From contig JAUJPG010000001.1 in NCBI GenBank assembly GCA_030447245.1, forward strand, positions 297,579 through 361,578: DNA of 64,000 nucleotides, in the 5' to 3' direction. The stretch comes from Chloroflexota bacterium. Its GTDB lineage: Bacteria; Chloroflexota; UBA6077; JACCZL01. Under the pieces are notes generated by a model. The model worked only from the letters and a program-made list of their open reading frames with translations. It did not search any database and was not told where the DNA came from. The translations under genes and the position numbers were made by a program. Shown here piece by piece: positions 46,488 to 55,104 of the stretch; position 1 is the first letter of the stretch; every line of letters starts with the position of its first letter.

Positions 46488-47716
46488 ACCGTTCCACGTC
46501 TCGCACCGTTGTGGGACTGCGGCTCGTCCTGCTGGTCGTCCTGGTCGTCGGCGCTCTCCTTGGGTTCTTGCTGCTCCGCCGCGCACTGGACGCCCCCACG
46601 GCAACGATATCCTCACCCGCCGACGCACCGGCCGCTTCTGCGTCTCCCTCGTCCCTCACCGTCCCCTCGCCCGCCGCGGCGGGCGGTTTGTGGGAGGTGG
46701 CCTTCACGACTCCCGTCCTACCCCCCGACGACCCCAGCAAGCACACCGGCGGGCTCGACGAGCCGCTGGTGGCGGTGATCGACCGCGCCACGCGGACGGT
46801 CGACATGGCCGTGTACGACTTCGACTTGGCGAACGTGGCGCAGGCAATGGCCGGCGCCGCACGACGGGGCGTGCGCGTACGGATGGTGACCGACACCGAC
46901 ACGCTGGGAAACACGGGCGAGGATGAGGAGCGCATCCAGGCCGCCCTGCGGGTGGTGCGTGATGCAGGCATCCCGATCGTGCATGACGAGCGCGGTCCCA
47001 TCATGCACCACAAGTTCACGGTCGCGGATGGCGAGTGGGTACAGATGGGCTCCTGGAATTACAGCGACGGGGATACGTACCGCCTGAACAACAACATGGC
47101 CATCTTCCGCTCGCGGGAGTTGGCGGAGAACTACACCGCCGAGTTCGAGAAGATGTTCGTCCAGCGTCGGTTCGGCCCGAACAAGGCCAAGGGGGTTCCC
47201 CGCCCGGTGGTAAGCCTCGGCCCCCTACGCGTGGAGACGTATTTCGCGGCCCAGGACGGGGTGGCCAGCCGCGTCGTCGACCGCGTCAGCCGAGCCCAGC
47301 GGAAGATTCACTTCCTAGCATTCAGCTTCACTCACGACGGCATCGCGCAGGCCATGCTCGCGCGGAAGCAGGCTGGGGTGGAGCTGCAGGGCGTATTTGA
47401 GGCTACCGGCTCAAGCACGCGATTCAGCGAGTACGGGCGGATGAAGGAGGCTGGCGTCGAGGTGTACCCCGATGGAAATGCCTACGCCATGCACCATAAG
47501 GTGATCCTCCTAGACGACCGCACGACCATCTTCGGCAGCTTCAACTTCTCCGAGAACGCGGACCAGAGCAATGATGAGAACCTACTGATCGTGGACGACG
47601 CGGCGTTCACCGCCCAGTTCGAGCAGGAGTACCAGCGCGTGCTGGCGACCGCGAAGGACCCGCCGGCGCGGAAGCAGCCGGCCCCGAAGCGGACGGAGAG
47701 GCAGCGCCAACCGTAA
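46484..47716 (+). CDS. Phospholipase D-like protein with both HKD motifs
   Basis: 410 aa, GTG 46484 overlapping the upstream stop (GTGA). TM/signal LLVVLVVGALLGFLLLR, Ser/Pro linker, first HKD IMHHKFTVADGEWVQMGSWN and second HKD AMHHKVILLDDRTTIFGSFN with downstream DENLLIVDDAAFTAQFEQEY. Layout matches PLD nucleases/phosphodiesterases of the Nuc/DUF1669-like type, exported and membrane-attached. It is a tandem paralogue of the gene before it. Substrate (nucleic acid or phospholipid) undecided. Confidence 0.88.
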   Translation: MNRSTSRTVVGLRLVLLVVLVVGALLGFLLLRRALDAPTATISSPADAPAASASPSSLTVPSPAAAGGLWEVAFTTPVLPPDDPSKHTGGLDEPLVAVIDRATRTVDMAVYDFDLANVAQAMAGAARRGVRVRMVTDTDTLGNTGEDEERIQAALRVVRDAGIPIVHDERGPIMHHKFTVADGEWVQMGSWNYSDGDTYRLNNNMAIFRSRELAENYTAEFEKMFVQRRFGPNKAKGVPRPVVSLGPLRVETYFAAQDGVASRVVDRVSRAQRKIHFLAFSFTHDGIAQAMLARKQAGVELQGVFEATGSSTRFSEYGRMKEAGVEVYPDGNAYAMHHKVILLDDRTTIFGSFNFSENADQSNDENLLIVDDAAFTAQFEQEYQRVLATAKDPPARKQPAPKRTERQRQP

Positions 47717-47724
47717 GCCGAAGC

Positions 47725-48175
47725 GCCGGACTGAAGCGCGACCTCGCCGCGGAGGTGGGCGGCCAACTCGGCTAGCGTCGCGACCGGGATCATGACGACG
47801 CCCCCGACCAGCGCGGCTTCGGCCGCGTCGACGGCCGGCACGAAGACGGTCCGGATCCCGCGGTCGCGGGCCGGGCCGACCATCGACAGCACCCCTGGAG
47901 GTGGCGTAGTCCGCCGTCCAGCGACAGCTCCCCAGGAAAAGCACGCCTGAGACGTCGGCCTGGACCTGCTCCGAGGCGAGCAGAATACCCACGGCGATTG
48001 GCAGGTCGTACGATGGGCCGGACTTGCGCAGCTCGGTAGCGCCAGGTTCACTGTGACCCGTCGCGGGGGGACACCAGCGCGCTATTCCTGATGACTGCCC
48101 GGACCCGCTCGCGCGCCTCCTGAACGGCCGTATCGGGCAGCCCGACGATCGTGGAGGTTGGAGCGCAATGCACAA
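47725..48175 (-). pseudogene. comM: ComM/YifB Mg-chelatase-like N-terminal fragment
   Basis: Frame-broken pieces of the N-terminal LonC-like domain of ComM: IVGLPDTAVQEARERVRAVI, ELRKSGPSYDLPIAVGILLA with SEQVQADVSGVLFLG, and GVLSMVGPARDRGIRTVFVP followed by ATLAELAAHLRGEVALQ. The fragment ends before the AAA+ Walker A that follows in complete ComM, and its first ~30 residues are absent. The C-terminal break coincides with the end of the PLD operon. ComM is a helicase-like factor in natural transformation and a frequent integration target for mobile elements. Confidence 0.7.
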
Positions 48176-48594
48176 CGCTGGCTGACGGTCGAGCTACCAT
48201 CGATTGCCGCGAACCGTCCCAGCGTCCAGCGTACACCGCTTCGGACATGCGAGCGGAGAGCGCGGGGTCGGGCGCCAACTCGGCCCACGGGTAAGCGACG
48301 GGACTCCCCACAGTGGGGCACCCGCACCGTTCCGCGCCATCATCTCTCGATCGTATCCTATCGTGCCGATCCCGCCCGGCGCTGTACCACTGGAAACGTT
48401 CTGTCAATCCGCCAACGGCAGGCCGAGCAGGCCGGGCGGCGCGTATAGCTGCGGGCGCGCCAGTGGCGGTAGGGGTGGGCCAGTGTTCAACAGTGACAAA
48501 CTCGGAGCAGTCCAGAGCGTTCCATCCTGGGAGCGTTCCCTCTAAAGATCCGCCGACGCTGAAATCAAGGTCTGACGCCGTTACCTCCACGTCA
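48176..48594. other. Gap between comM fragment and recombinase, no gene recognised
   Basis: About 420 bp. No coding motif on either strand; likely contains an attachment-site half or eroded comM 5' sequence, but no repeat was recognised. Confidence 0.3.
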
Positions 48595-50133
48595 TCATGC
48601 CGATGCACGTTGCAAGATAAAAAACTCGTCCGGCTCCATAGGGATGATGCCGCGGACCGTGGCTTGGTCGCGGGTTGCCACGATCGCGATCTGGAGGGCC
48701 TCGAGCGCAACCTGACGCTTCGATTCGTCAGCCTGCTCGAGCCAGCGTCCGACCGCATTGCAGGCTCGGGCGAGAAGTTGATCGTCGATCCCCCGGTGCG
48801 CCACGGCGGGGACGGGACGTAGCGACCGCAGTCGCTCCTGGAGCAGATCCCTCTCGCGGCGGATCTCAGCGATTTGCTCGCGGACGAACTGCTCGTCCAC
48901 CTCGCCGAAGCTGAAGAGCTTGATCAAGCGTCGCTCCCGATCGGCGAGCGCTGCCAATCGCTGCTCAATGAGTTCCAATTCCCCTGGGTCGGTCTCGGGC
49001 TCGTGCTGGCGGGTCAACTCGTGGAAGATCACGGCGGGGTCCGCCAAGACCCGGCGCACCTCGTCCCAGAGGCCACGTTCAAGAAGGTCCGCCCGCACAT
49101 AGCGCGACGAACAGTCATGACCCGTGCGGCGATCGTAGATATGACGACAGCCGTAGTAGCGATACTCGCGTCCCTTCGAGCTCATCGTCTGTCCGACCAT
49201 CGCCGACCCACAGAGGCCACACTTTAGCCGTCCGCGCAGTGGATACGAGCGGAGGGCAGTGTGCTTCGGTCGACGGGATGACTCGCACAGGATCTCCCGC
49301 ACGCGGTCCCAGATCGCGTCATCGATGATCCGCGGCGACGCGCTTGGGATCTCGACGTGCTCATCGGACGACCGCTCGACCGGGCTCCGGCGGCTCTTGC
49401 CGTCCTTGCCGCGCGCCTTCACCCACTTGGTTCGGCGGTAAACCAGGCGGCCGGTGTAGGACTCGTTCTGGACCAGTCGACGGATCGTGATCGGGTACCA
49501 GCGACCTCCGTCGAACGCCGTGATCCCTTCGTCGTTCAACTCGTTCGAGACGGCCGAGAAGCTCCGCGTCTCCGCGAGGCGTCGAAAGATCCGACGGACG
49601 ACCTCGGCTTGGAACGGCTCGATCTCCCGCTGGCCCGTGGTCGGCTTGTACACGTAGCCGTAGCAGCCACGACCGAATGCCTGCGGGATGCGCCCTGAGC
49701 GGGCCCGCTCCAACTTCCCGCGCGTCGTCCGCTCGACGATCTTCTCGCGCTCGACCTCGGCGGCGAAGGCGCGCACCGAGAGGATGAGCTTGCCGACCGC
49801 CGTGTCCTCGAACCGCTCGGTCACGAACTCCAGCCGCGCGCCGGCCTCCTCGACCTCGTCCACGAGCACGGCCAGCTTCTGCTGGTTGCGGGCGAGCCGA
49901 TCGACGGCGAACGCCAGCCCCACGTCCGTGCCGCCGTCCCGCAAGACGCGCCGCACGCGCTCGATGCCCGGACGATCGAGTGAGAAGCCGCTCGCCGTGT
50001 CGCGGATCGCTTCGACGACGCGCCATCCCTGCTCGCCGGCGAACCGTAGGCAGGCCCGCTCCTGGGTATCGAGCGAGGTGCCGTCCCGTTCCTGGGCATC
50101 GGTCGAGACTCGGGCGTAGACGATTGCGCGCAT
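48595..50133 (-). CDS. Large serine recombinase (integrase)
   Basis: 512 aa. Resolvase domain IVYARVSTDAQERDGTSLDT with catalytic Ser10, then FAVDRLARNQQKLAVLVDEV and an E-helix. The recombinase domain is GCYGYVYKPTTGQREIEPFQ to GRLVYRRTKWVKARG, the zinc-ribbon domain CGLCGSAMVGQTMSSKG ... HDCSSRYVRA, followed by a coiled coil (ELELIEQRLAALADRERRLI). It is the type used by phages and integrative elements for attP x attB integration. Intact, while neighbours are decayed. Divergent from the excisionase-like gene by 54 nt. Confidence 0.92.
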   Translation of the reverse strand: MRAIVYARVSTDAQERDGTSLDTQERACLRFAGEQGWRVVEAIRDTASGFSLDRPGIERVRRVLRDGGTDVGLAFAVDRLARNQQKLAVLVDEVEEAGARLEFVTERFEDTAVGKLILSVRAFAAEVEREKIVERTTRGKLERARSGRIPQAFGRGCYGYVYKPTTGQREIEPFQAEVVRRIFRRLAETRSFSAVSNELNDEGITAFDGGRWYPITIRRLVQNESYTGRLVYRRTKWVKARGKDGKSRRSPVERSSDEHVEIPSASPRIIDDAIWDRVREILCESSRRPKHTALRSYPLRGRLKCGLCGSAMVGQTMSSKGREYRYYGCRHIYDRRTGHDCSSRYVRADLLERGLWDEVRRVLADPAVIFHELTRQHEPETDPGELELIEQRLAALADRERRLIKLFSFGEVDEQFVREQIAEIRRERDLLQERLRSLRPVPAVAHRGIDDQLLARACNAVGRWLEQADESKRQVALEALQIAIVATRDQATVRGIIPMEPDEFFILQRASA

Positions 50134-50187
50134 CAGCTTACTCCAGAGCTATTGGCTCATTCTATCACATTTCAATACACTCAAGAT

Positions 50188-50379
50188 ATGAACACGCATG
50201 ACGAATGGCTGCGGACGCCCGACGCTGCCCGTTACCTGGGGGTGCACGTCGAGACGATGCGGCGCTGGGCGCGAGAAGGCGCGATTCCGGCCGCGAAGCT
50301 CGGCAATCGCGGCGGCTTTCGCTTCCGAGTCGAGGATCTCGACCGCTTCCTCGAGAGCCGCAGGCACAATCGCGAGTAG
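50188..50379 (+). CDS. Excisionase/MerR-like helix-turn-helix protein
   Basis: 63 aa from ATG 50188. EWLRTPDAARYLGVHVETMR RWARE-type winged helix (DNA-binding domain, excisionase family; T-P-x-x-A-A-x-x-L-G-V) ends with FRFRVEDLDRFLESRR. Such proteins direct recombinase reversal or regulate the element. The shared 54-bp promoter region with the serine recombinase makes a two-gene control module. Confidence 0.8.
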   Translation: MNTHDEWLRTPDAARYLGVHVETMRRWAREGAIPAAKLGNRGGFRFRVEDLDRFLESRRHNRE

Positions 50380-50583
50380 CCAGCCGCGGAGTGACGGACC
50401 CTAGGCGGGGCCGACCTCAAGGCTGAACAGTGAGTGGTGGAGGAGCGACTCGCCGGCCACTCGATCGGCCACTGAAGGTCCATATGTCGACCTGACGGAG
50501 CAGCACTAACCCCCTATCTTGAATCGGGCTCCACGATCGGGCCTCTGAGCAAACCAGGTGCAGCGACGTGATGGAGAACCAGA

Positions 50584-52371
50584 TCAGCAAGGACGGGTAG
50601 CTTCGGCAACATCGGCTTCCTCGAAGGTCGCCATCTGATCGAGCAGTGCCAAGGCGGCATCCATGATGTTCAACCCCAGGGCGGCACCCGTTCCTTCTCC
50701 TAGCCTGAGGTCGAGGGCCAGCAACGGTTCAAGCTCCAATCGTTCAAGCGCCGCTCGGTGACCGGGTTCCATCGAGCGGTGTGCTGGTATGAGGTAATTT
50801 CGCACCGTAGGACACAGCTCGACAGCAATCAGTGACGCCGCCGTAGCGATGAAACCGTCGACGACGACGGGGATGCGGTATGCCGACGCACCCAGGACCA
50901 CGCCCACCAGGCCGGCGATCTCCAACCCGCCAATCTTGGCGAGTATATCGAGGGGATCGCCCGGATCCGGTTTGGTGGTCCGCAGGGCACGCTCGATGAC
51001 ACCTACCTTGTGGCGCCACGTCGCTTGGTCTATGCCCGTACCATGGCCGGTGACATCCGCCACTCGTCGCCCGGTGATGGCTGCGACGATCGCCGAGGCC
51101 GCCGTGCTGTTGCCAATCCCCATTTCTCCCAGGCAGACGACGTCAAGGCCTGCGATGACCTCTTCGTCGATCGTGTCCAGGCCCATGACTATCGCTGCGA
51201 GGGCCTGTTCCTGGGTCATCGCGGGGCCAGTCGCCAGGTTGGCCGTACCGTGCGCCACCTTGCGGTGTCGGATCGGCAGCTCAGGCGGAAGGTCTGCTGC
51301 CACGCCCGCATCGACGACCACGACCCGAGCGCCTGCCCCACGAGCCAGCACGTTGATCGCGGCCCCGCCGTTGACGAAGTTCAGCACCATCTGCGCCGTG
51401 ACGGCGGGCGGATAGGCGGAGACCCCCTCCGCCGCTACCCCATGGTCGCCGACCATGATCACCACCGCCTTCCGCTTCAAACACGGGCGTGCCTTGCCGA
51501 CAATGCCGGCAACTTGAACCGCCAGCCGTTCGAGACGCCCGAGGCTCCCCCGGGGCTTGGTGAGTTGATCTTGACGAGCCGTCGCCGCGGCCATCGCAGC
51601 GTGATCCAGCGGCCCGATCCGCCCGACAGTCCGGGTGAGGCGCGACACGGCGGAGTACTGCTGCGACTGATGCAGTTCCCAGTCCGCGGGCCGCGTCTTG
51701 GTTCCCCAACGGTCGTAGTGCACCACCCCGCTCAGCGCTTCGCGGCTCCCCCAGCCCGCCAGTTCGAGGGCCGGCGCGTCCGGAAACTCATCCGTGTAGC
51801 CGACGCAGAGGTAGGCCACCGGGATGACGTGGGGCGGGATACCGAGGATGTCACGTAGCTCGGGGTTGCGCAGGATGCTCACCCAGCCCACCCCGATCCC
51901 CTCGGCCCGCGCAGCCAGCCAGAAGTTCTGGACCGCCAGGCACGTCGAGTAGACGTCGGTCTCCGGGATGCCATGGCGGCCGAGGACCTGCGGGCCGGCC
52001 CGCGTCGGATCGCAGGTCACCACGATGTTCAGCCGCGCTTCGAGGATGCCCTCGAGCTTCAATTGGAGGTACTGATCGCGCCGCGGATCATCGAAGAAGG
52101 CCGCGGCGGCGGCCTTCTCACGGGCAAAGAGCGCCTGGACCTGCCGCCGTGCCGATTCGTCGCGAACCAGTAGGAAGTCCCAGGGTTGCATCAGCCCCAC
52201 CGATGGTGCCCGACGGGCGGCTTCCAACACTCGCCAAAGCACATCCCAGGGGACCGGATCGGGCCGAAACGAGCGGACTTCGCGTCGAAGGGCAATCGCG
52301 TCGTAGACACCCTGACGTCGCTCAGGGTCGAACCCCCGCGAGGCGTTCACCGCTTCATGCAAACCCCCCAT
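50584..52371 (-). CDS. BluB-CobT fusion (DMB synthase plus DMB phosphoribosyltransferase)
   Basis: 595 aa. Residues about 15-230 are BluB (flavin destructase): YDAIALRREVRSFRPDPVPW, APSVGLMQPWDFLLVRDESA, GVGWVSILRNPELRDILGIP. Residues about 245-595 are CobT: LDHAAMAAATARQDQLTKPR, VIMVGDHGVAAEGVSAYPPA, catalytic-type CLGEMGIGNSTAASAIV. BluB makes 5,6-dimethylbenzimidazole from FMNH2, and CobT activates it to alpha-ribazole phosphate for cobalamin, so the fusion joins successive steps. ATG comes immediately after the cofH TAG. No internal break. Confidence 0.95.
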   Translation of the reverse strand: MGGLHEAVNASRGFDPERRQGVYDAIALRREVRSFRPDPVPWDVLWRVLEAARRAPSVGLMQPWDFLLVRDESARRQVQALFAREKAAAAAFFDDPRRDQYLQLKLEGILEARLNIVVTCDPTRAGPQVLGRHGIPETDVYSTCLAVQNFWLAARAEGIGVGWVSILRNPELRDILGIPPHVIPVAYLCVGYTDEFPDAPALELAGWGSREALSGVVHYDRWGTKTRPADWELHQSQQYSAVSRLTRTVGRIGPLDHAAMAAATARQDQLTKPRGSLGRLERLAVQVAGIVGKARPCLKRKAVVIMVGDHGVAAEGVSAYPPAVTAQMVLNFVNGGAAINVLARGAGARVVVVDAGVAADLPPELPIRHRKVAHGTANLATGPAMTQEQALAAIVMGLDTIDEEVIAGLDVVCLGEMGIGNSTAASAIVAAITGRRVADVTGHGTGIDQATWRHKVGVIERALRTTKPDPGDPLDILAKIGGLEIAGLVGVVLGASAYRIPVVVDGFIATAASLIAVELCPTVRNYLIPAHRSMEPGHRAALERLELEPLLALDLRLGEGTGAALGLNIMDAALALLDQMATFEEADVAEATRPC

Positions 52372-53689
52372 CTAGCCAGGACTCGGACGTCCCACGCCGA
52401 GAGCGCTCTGCGAGTGCTCTCCGTTCACCCCCGGAGAGTACGTCTCGCGGAACCTGAACGTGTCCAGTTGGATCAGCTCGAAGTAGGAGCCGAACCGCTC
52501 CGGATGCTCGGCCGCCTCGTCAAGCGGCTCAACCGGGTCAGAGCTCGGGTCGCTGAACGTTTTGCGGATCACATAGGTCGTGCTGCGCTCGGCCGGAGTC
52601 CGTCCGGCATCATAGATCCAGCGCCTTAGCTCGCGCGGCGGCACGAGCTGGCCATGGGAGGCACCAGCGGCGGTCGAGATGCTCTCGTTGATCAGCGTCC
52701 CGCCGAGGTCATTAGCGCCGGCACTCAGGCACCACTGGGAAAGCTTCAACCCTCCTTGACCCAGGAGACCTGGATGTTCTTGATCCAGGGATAGAGCATC
52801 AGGCGAGCGACGGCGTGCATCTTGATAACTTCGTCGCCCGTCGCGCCGGGCGGACGCTTGCTACGGTGCCCTTGCGGTACATCGGCGCCTCGTCGTGGAT
52901 CAGGCTCAGCGGGACGAACTCGGTGATGCCGCCGGTTTCTTTCTGGATGTCGCGGATCAGGGCGATGTGGGCCGCGCGATGGCGAGCTGTCTCGATGTGG
53001 CCGTACATGATGGTCGAGGTGGTCGGGATCCCGATCCGGTGAGCGCCCGTGATCACGCGCTTCCAGTCGGTCACCGAGATCCGGCCCGGCGAGATGACGC
53101 GGCGGAGGTCCTCGTCGAGGATCTCCGCCGAGGTGCCGGGCAAGGAGCCCACGCCGGCCTCTTTGAGGCGCACCAGGTACTCCTCGATCGCGCAGCCCGA
53201 GCGCGTGGCACCGTACAGCACCTCCTCGGGCGAGAAGCCGTGGATGTGGATGTCGGGAAGCTCCGCCTTGAGGGCGCGGCAGATCTCCAGGTAGAGCGAG
53301 CCATCCATCTTCGGCGGCAGCCCAGCCTGGATGCAGACTTCGGTCGCGCCGAGGTCCCAGCCTTCCTTCGCCCGGCGGATCAACTCCTGGATCGGCAGGA
53401 AGTAGCCCTGCTCCTCGCGGTGACCCCGACTGAACGCGCAGAAGCCGCACCGCTTGATGCAGACGTTGGTGAAGTTGATGTTGCGGTTGACGACGTAGGT
53501 CACGACATCGCCGACCGCCCGCCGACGCAGCTCGTCGGCCGTGACGCACAGCGCGTGCAGCTCGAGCCCGTGCAGGTCGAACAGCGTGGTCCCCTCGTCG
53601 ACCGACAGCTCGCGCTCGTCCAGCGCCTTGTCGAGCACGGTCGCGACCGTGGGGTCGAGTCGACCGAGCAAGCGCTCCGCTAGTGCCAT
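52372..53689 (-). CDS. cofH: FO synthase subunit CofH (FbiC C-terminal half), two frameshifts
   Basis: ATG 53689 overlaps the end of cofG by 10 nt, with GGAGGAG upstream. Radical-SAM cysteines are [15 protein letters not shown] (C77, C81, C84), then [15 protein letters not shown] and [19 protein letters not shown]. The frame shifts near 52840, continues as [27 protein letters not shown], and shifts again at 52747 before [20 protein letters not shown]. All parts of a ~425-residue CofH are present. CofH joins the CofG product with 5-amino-6-ribitylaminouracil to form FO. The breaks look like single-base indels; as written the C-terminal third is lost. Stop TAG. Confidence 0.85.
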
Positions 53690-54870
53690 GTCTCCTCCTG
53701 TTTGACGAGGCCGGCCTGATCCATGAGGCGTTCGGTCGTCGGCCGCAGCCGCTCCCGGACGAACTCCGGTTGGCGGACGTACTCGGGGTACAAACAGAGC
53801 CGCTCGCGGAGCGCGAATCCGGCCTCTTCGGTGACCCGACGCAGCTCGTCGACCATCGGCCAGGCGCGTTCGGGGTTGATGTGGTCCTTGGTGACGGGTG
53901 AGATACCCCCCCAGTCGTTGATGCCGGCCAGCAGGTACATCTGGTAGGCGTCCGGGGTCAGGTTCGGCGGCGCCTGGATGTTCTGCTCACCGCCCAGGAT
54001 CAAGCGCGCGACGGCGATGGTCCGCAGCATCTCGAGTGTGCTCGGCTCGTTCCAGCTCCGCATCCGGATGTCGGGCTTGGCGCGGAAATTCTGGATGATG
54101 ACCTCCTGGACGTTGCCCGATCGCTGGTGGAGGTCACGGATCGCGAACAACGAGTCGACCCGCTCCTCGGGCGTCTCGCCGATGCCGATCAGGATACCCG
54201 TCGTGAAGGCGACCCCCAGCTCGCCGGCGGTGGCAATCGTCTCCAGGCGACGCGGCGGCTCCTTGCCGGGGCAGCCGTAGTGGGCCTCGCCGGGCTGCAG
54301 CAATCGCTCGCTAACGCTCTCGAGCATCAGCCCCATCGAGCCGTTGTACGGGCGCAGCTGTTCGAGCTCGTCGCGCGTCAGCACCCCACAGTTGGCGTGC
54401 GGCAACAGGCCGGTCTCCTCATACACCAGCTCGCACATCGCGCGGAGATAGGCCGTCATGCTGGGATAGCCGAGCTGCCCGAGATGCTCGCGCGCCATGG
54501 CGTGGAGCTCCTCGGGGCGTTCGCCCAGGCTGAAGAGGGCTTCCTTACAGCCCTGCGCCCGACCGGCCCGCGCGACGGCCAAGACCTCGTCCGGCGTCAT
54601 CGTCCTCGCGTCGGGATGGCTCGGCGGCTTGGCGAAGGTGCAGTAGCCGCACTTGTCGCGACACAGGTTGGTCAGCGGGATGAAGACCTTCCGCGAGTAG
54701 GTCACGACCGAGCCTTTGTGGCGGTCGCGGAGCGTACTGGCGGCATGCATCAGCTGAACAAGTGCGGTTCCCTGGGCGCGGATAAGTTGGCAGGCCTCCT
54801 CATGTGTCAGGGCGGCAGACCCAGTACGTTCGGCCAGATCTGCCACAAGCTCAGATACTTTTGTGATCAC
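53680..54870 (-). CDS. cofG: FO synthase subunit CofG (radical SAM)
   Basis: 396 aa from GTG 54870. VFIPLTNLCRDKCGYCTFAK carries the C-x3-C-x2-C cluster (C70, C74, C77). Further family blocks: CKEALFSLGERPEELHAMAR, LPHANCGVLTRDELEQLRPY, FTTGILIGIGETPEERVDSL and QAPPNLTPDAYQMYLLAGIN DWGGISPVTKDH. CofG generates a radical on tyrosine for FO formation. First gene of cofG-cofH-bluB/cobT. Intact. Confidence 0.95.
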   Translation of the reverse strand: MITKVSELVADLAERTGSAALTHEEACQLIRAQGTALVQLMHAASTLRDRHKGSVVTYSRKVFIPLTNLCRDKCGYCTFAKPPSHPDARTMTPDEVLAVARAGRAQGCKEALFSLGERPEELHAMAREHLGQLGYPSMTAYLRAMCELVYEETGLLPHANCGVLTRDELEQLRPYNGSMGLMLESVSERLLQPGEAHYGCPGKEPPRRLETIATAGELGVAFTTGILIGIGETPEERVDSLFAIRDLHQRSGNVQEVIIQNFRAKPDIRMRSWNEPSTLEMLRTIAVARLILGGEQNIQAPPNLTPDAYQMYLLAGINDWGGISPVTKDHINPERAWPMVDELRRVTEEAGFALRERLCLYPEYVRQPEFVRERLRPTTERLMDQAGLVKQEETWH

Positions 54871-54998
54871 CCTGATGCCTCCGACCAGGCCCGAAATGCG
54901 AGCCTAATCATAGCCGGCTGGAACCTACGTCCGGGCGATATGGCCTCCTGCGGCAGCTCTCAGCGATCCCGGCCGGTGCGGCACCGTTCCTCCGCATC

Positions 54999-55019
54999 CT
55001 AGCCTCGACTTCCACCATT
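54999..55019 (+). repeat. Left terminal inverted repeat of the IS
   Basis: CTAGCCTCGACTTCCACCAT followed by T; two mismatches to the right repeat. Confidence 0.8.
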
Positions 55020-55104
55020 CTTGGGCACTGAGCGGCGTGGGGGAGTTGACGGAACACGGCCTCCTCGAAGACCCTGGAGATGTCCAGTCACCAGGGACGG
55101 GGCC

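Noticed and set aside
52744..52749. TGA in cofH as a Sec codon
   Set aside because: The following CofH sequence is in another frame and the position is not a Cys site.
54880..54960. CTGAGA near the cofG leader, suggestive of a TPP riboswitch
   Set aside because: The second conserved block (CCTGATCTGG-like) and supporting helices are missing.
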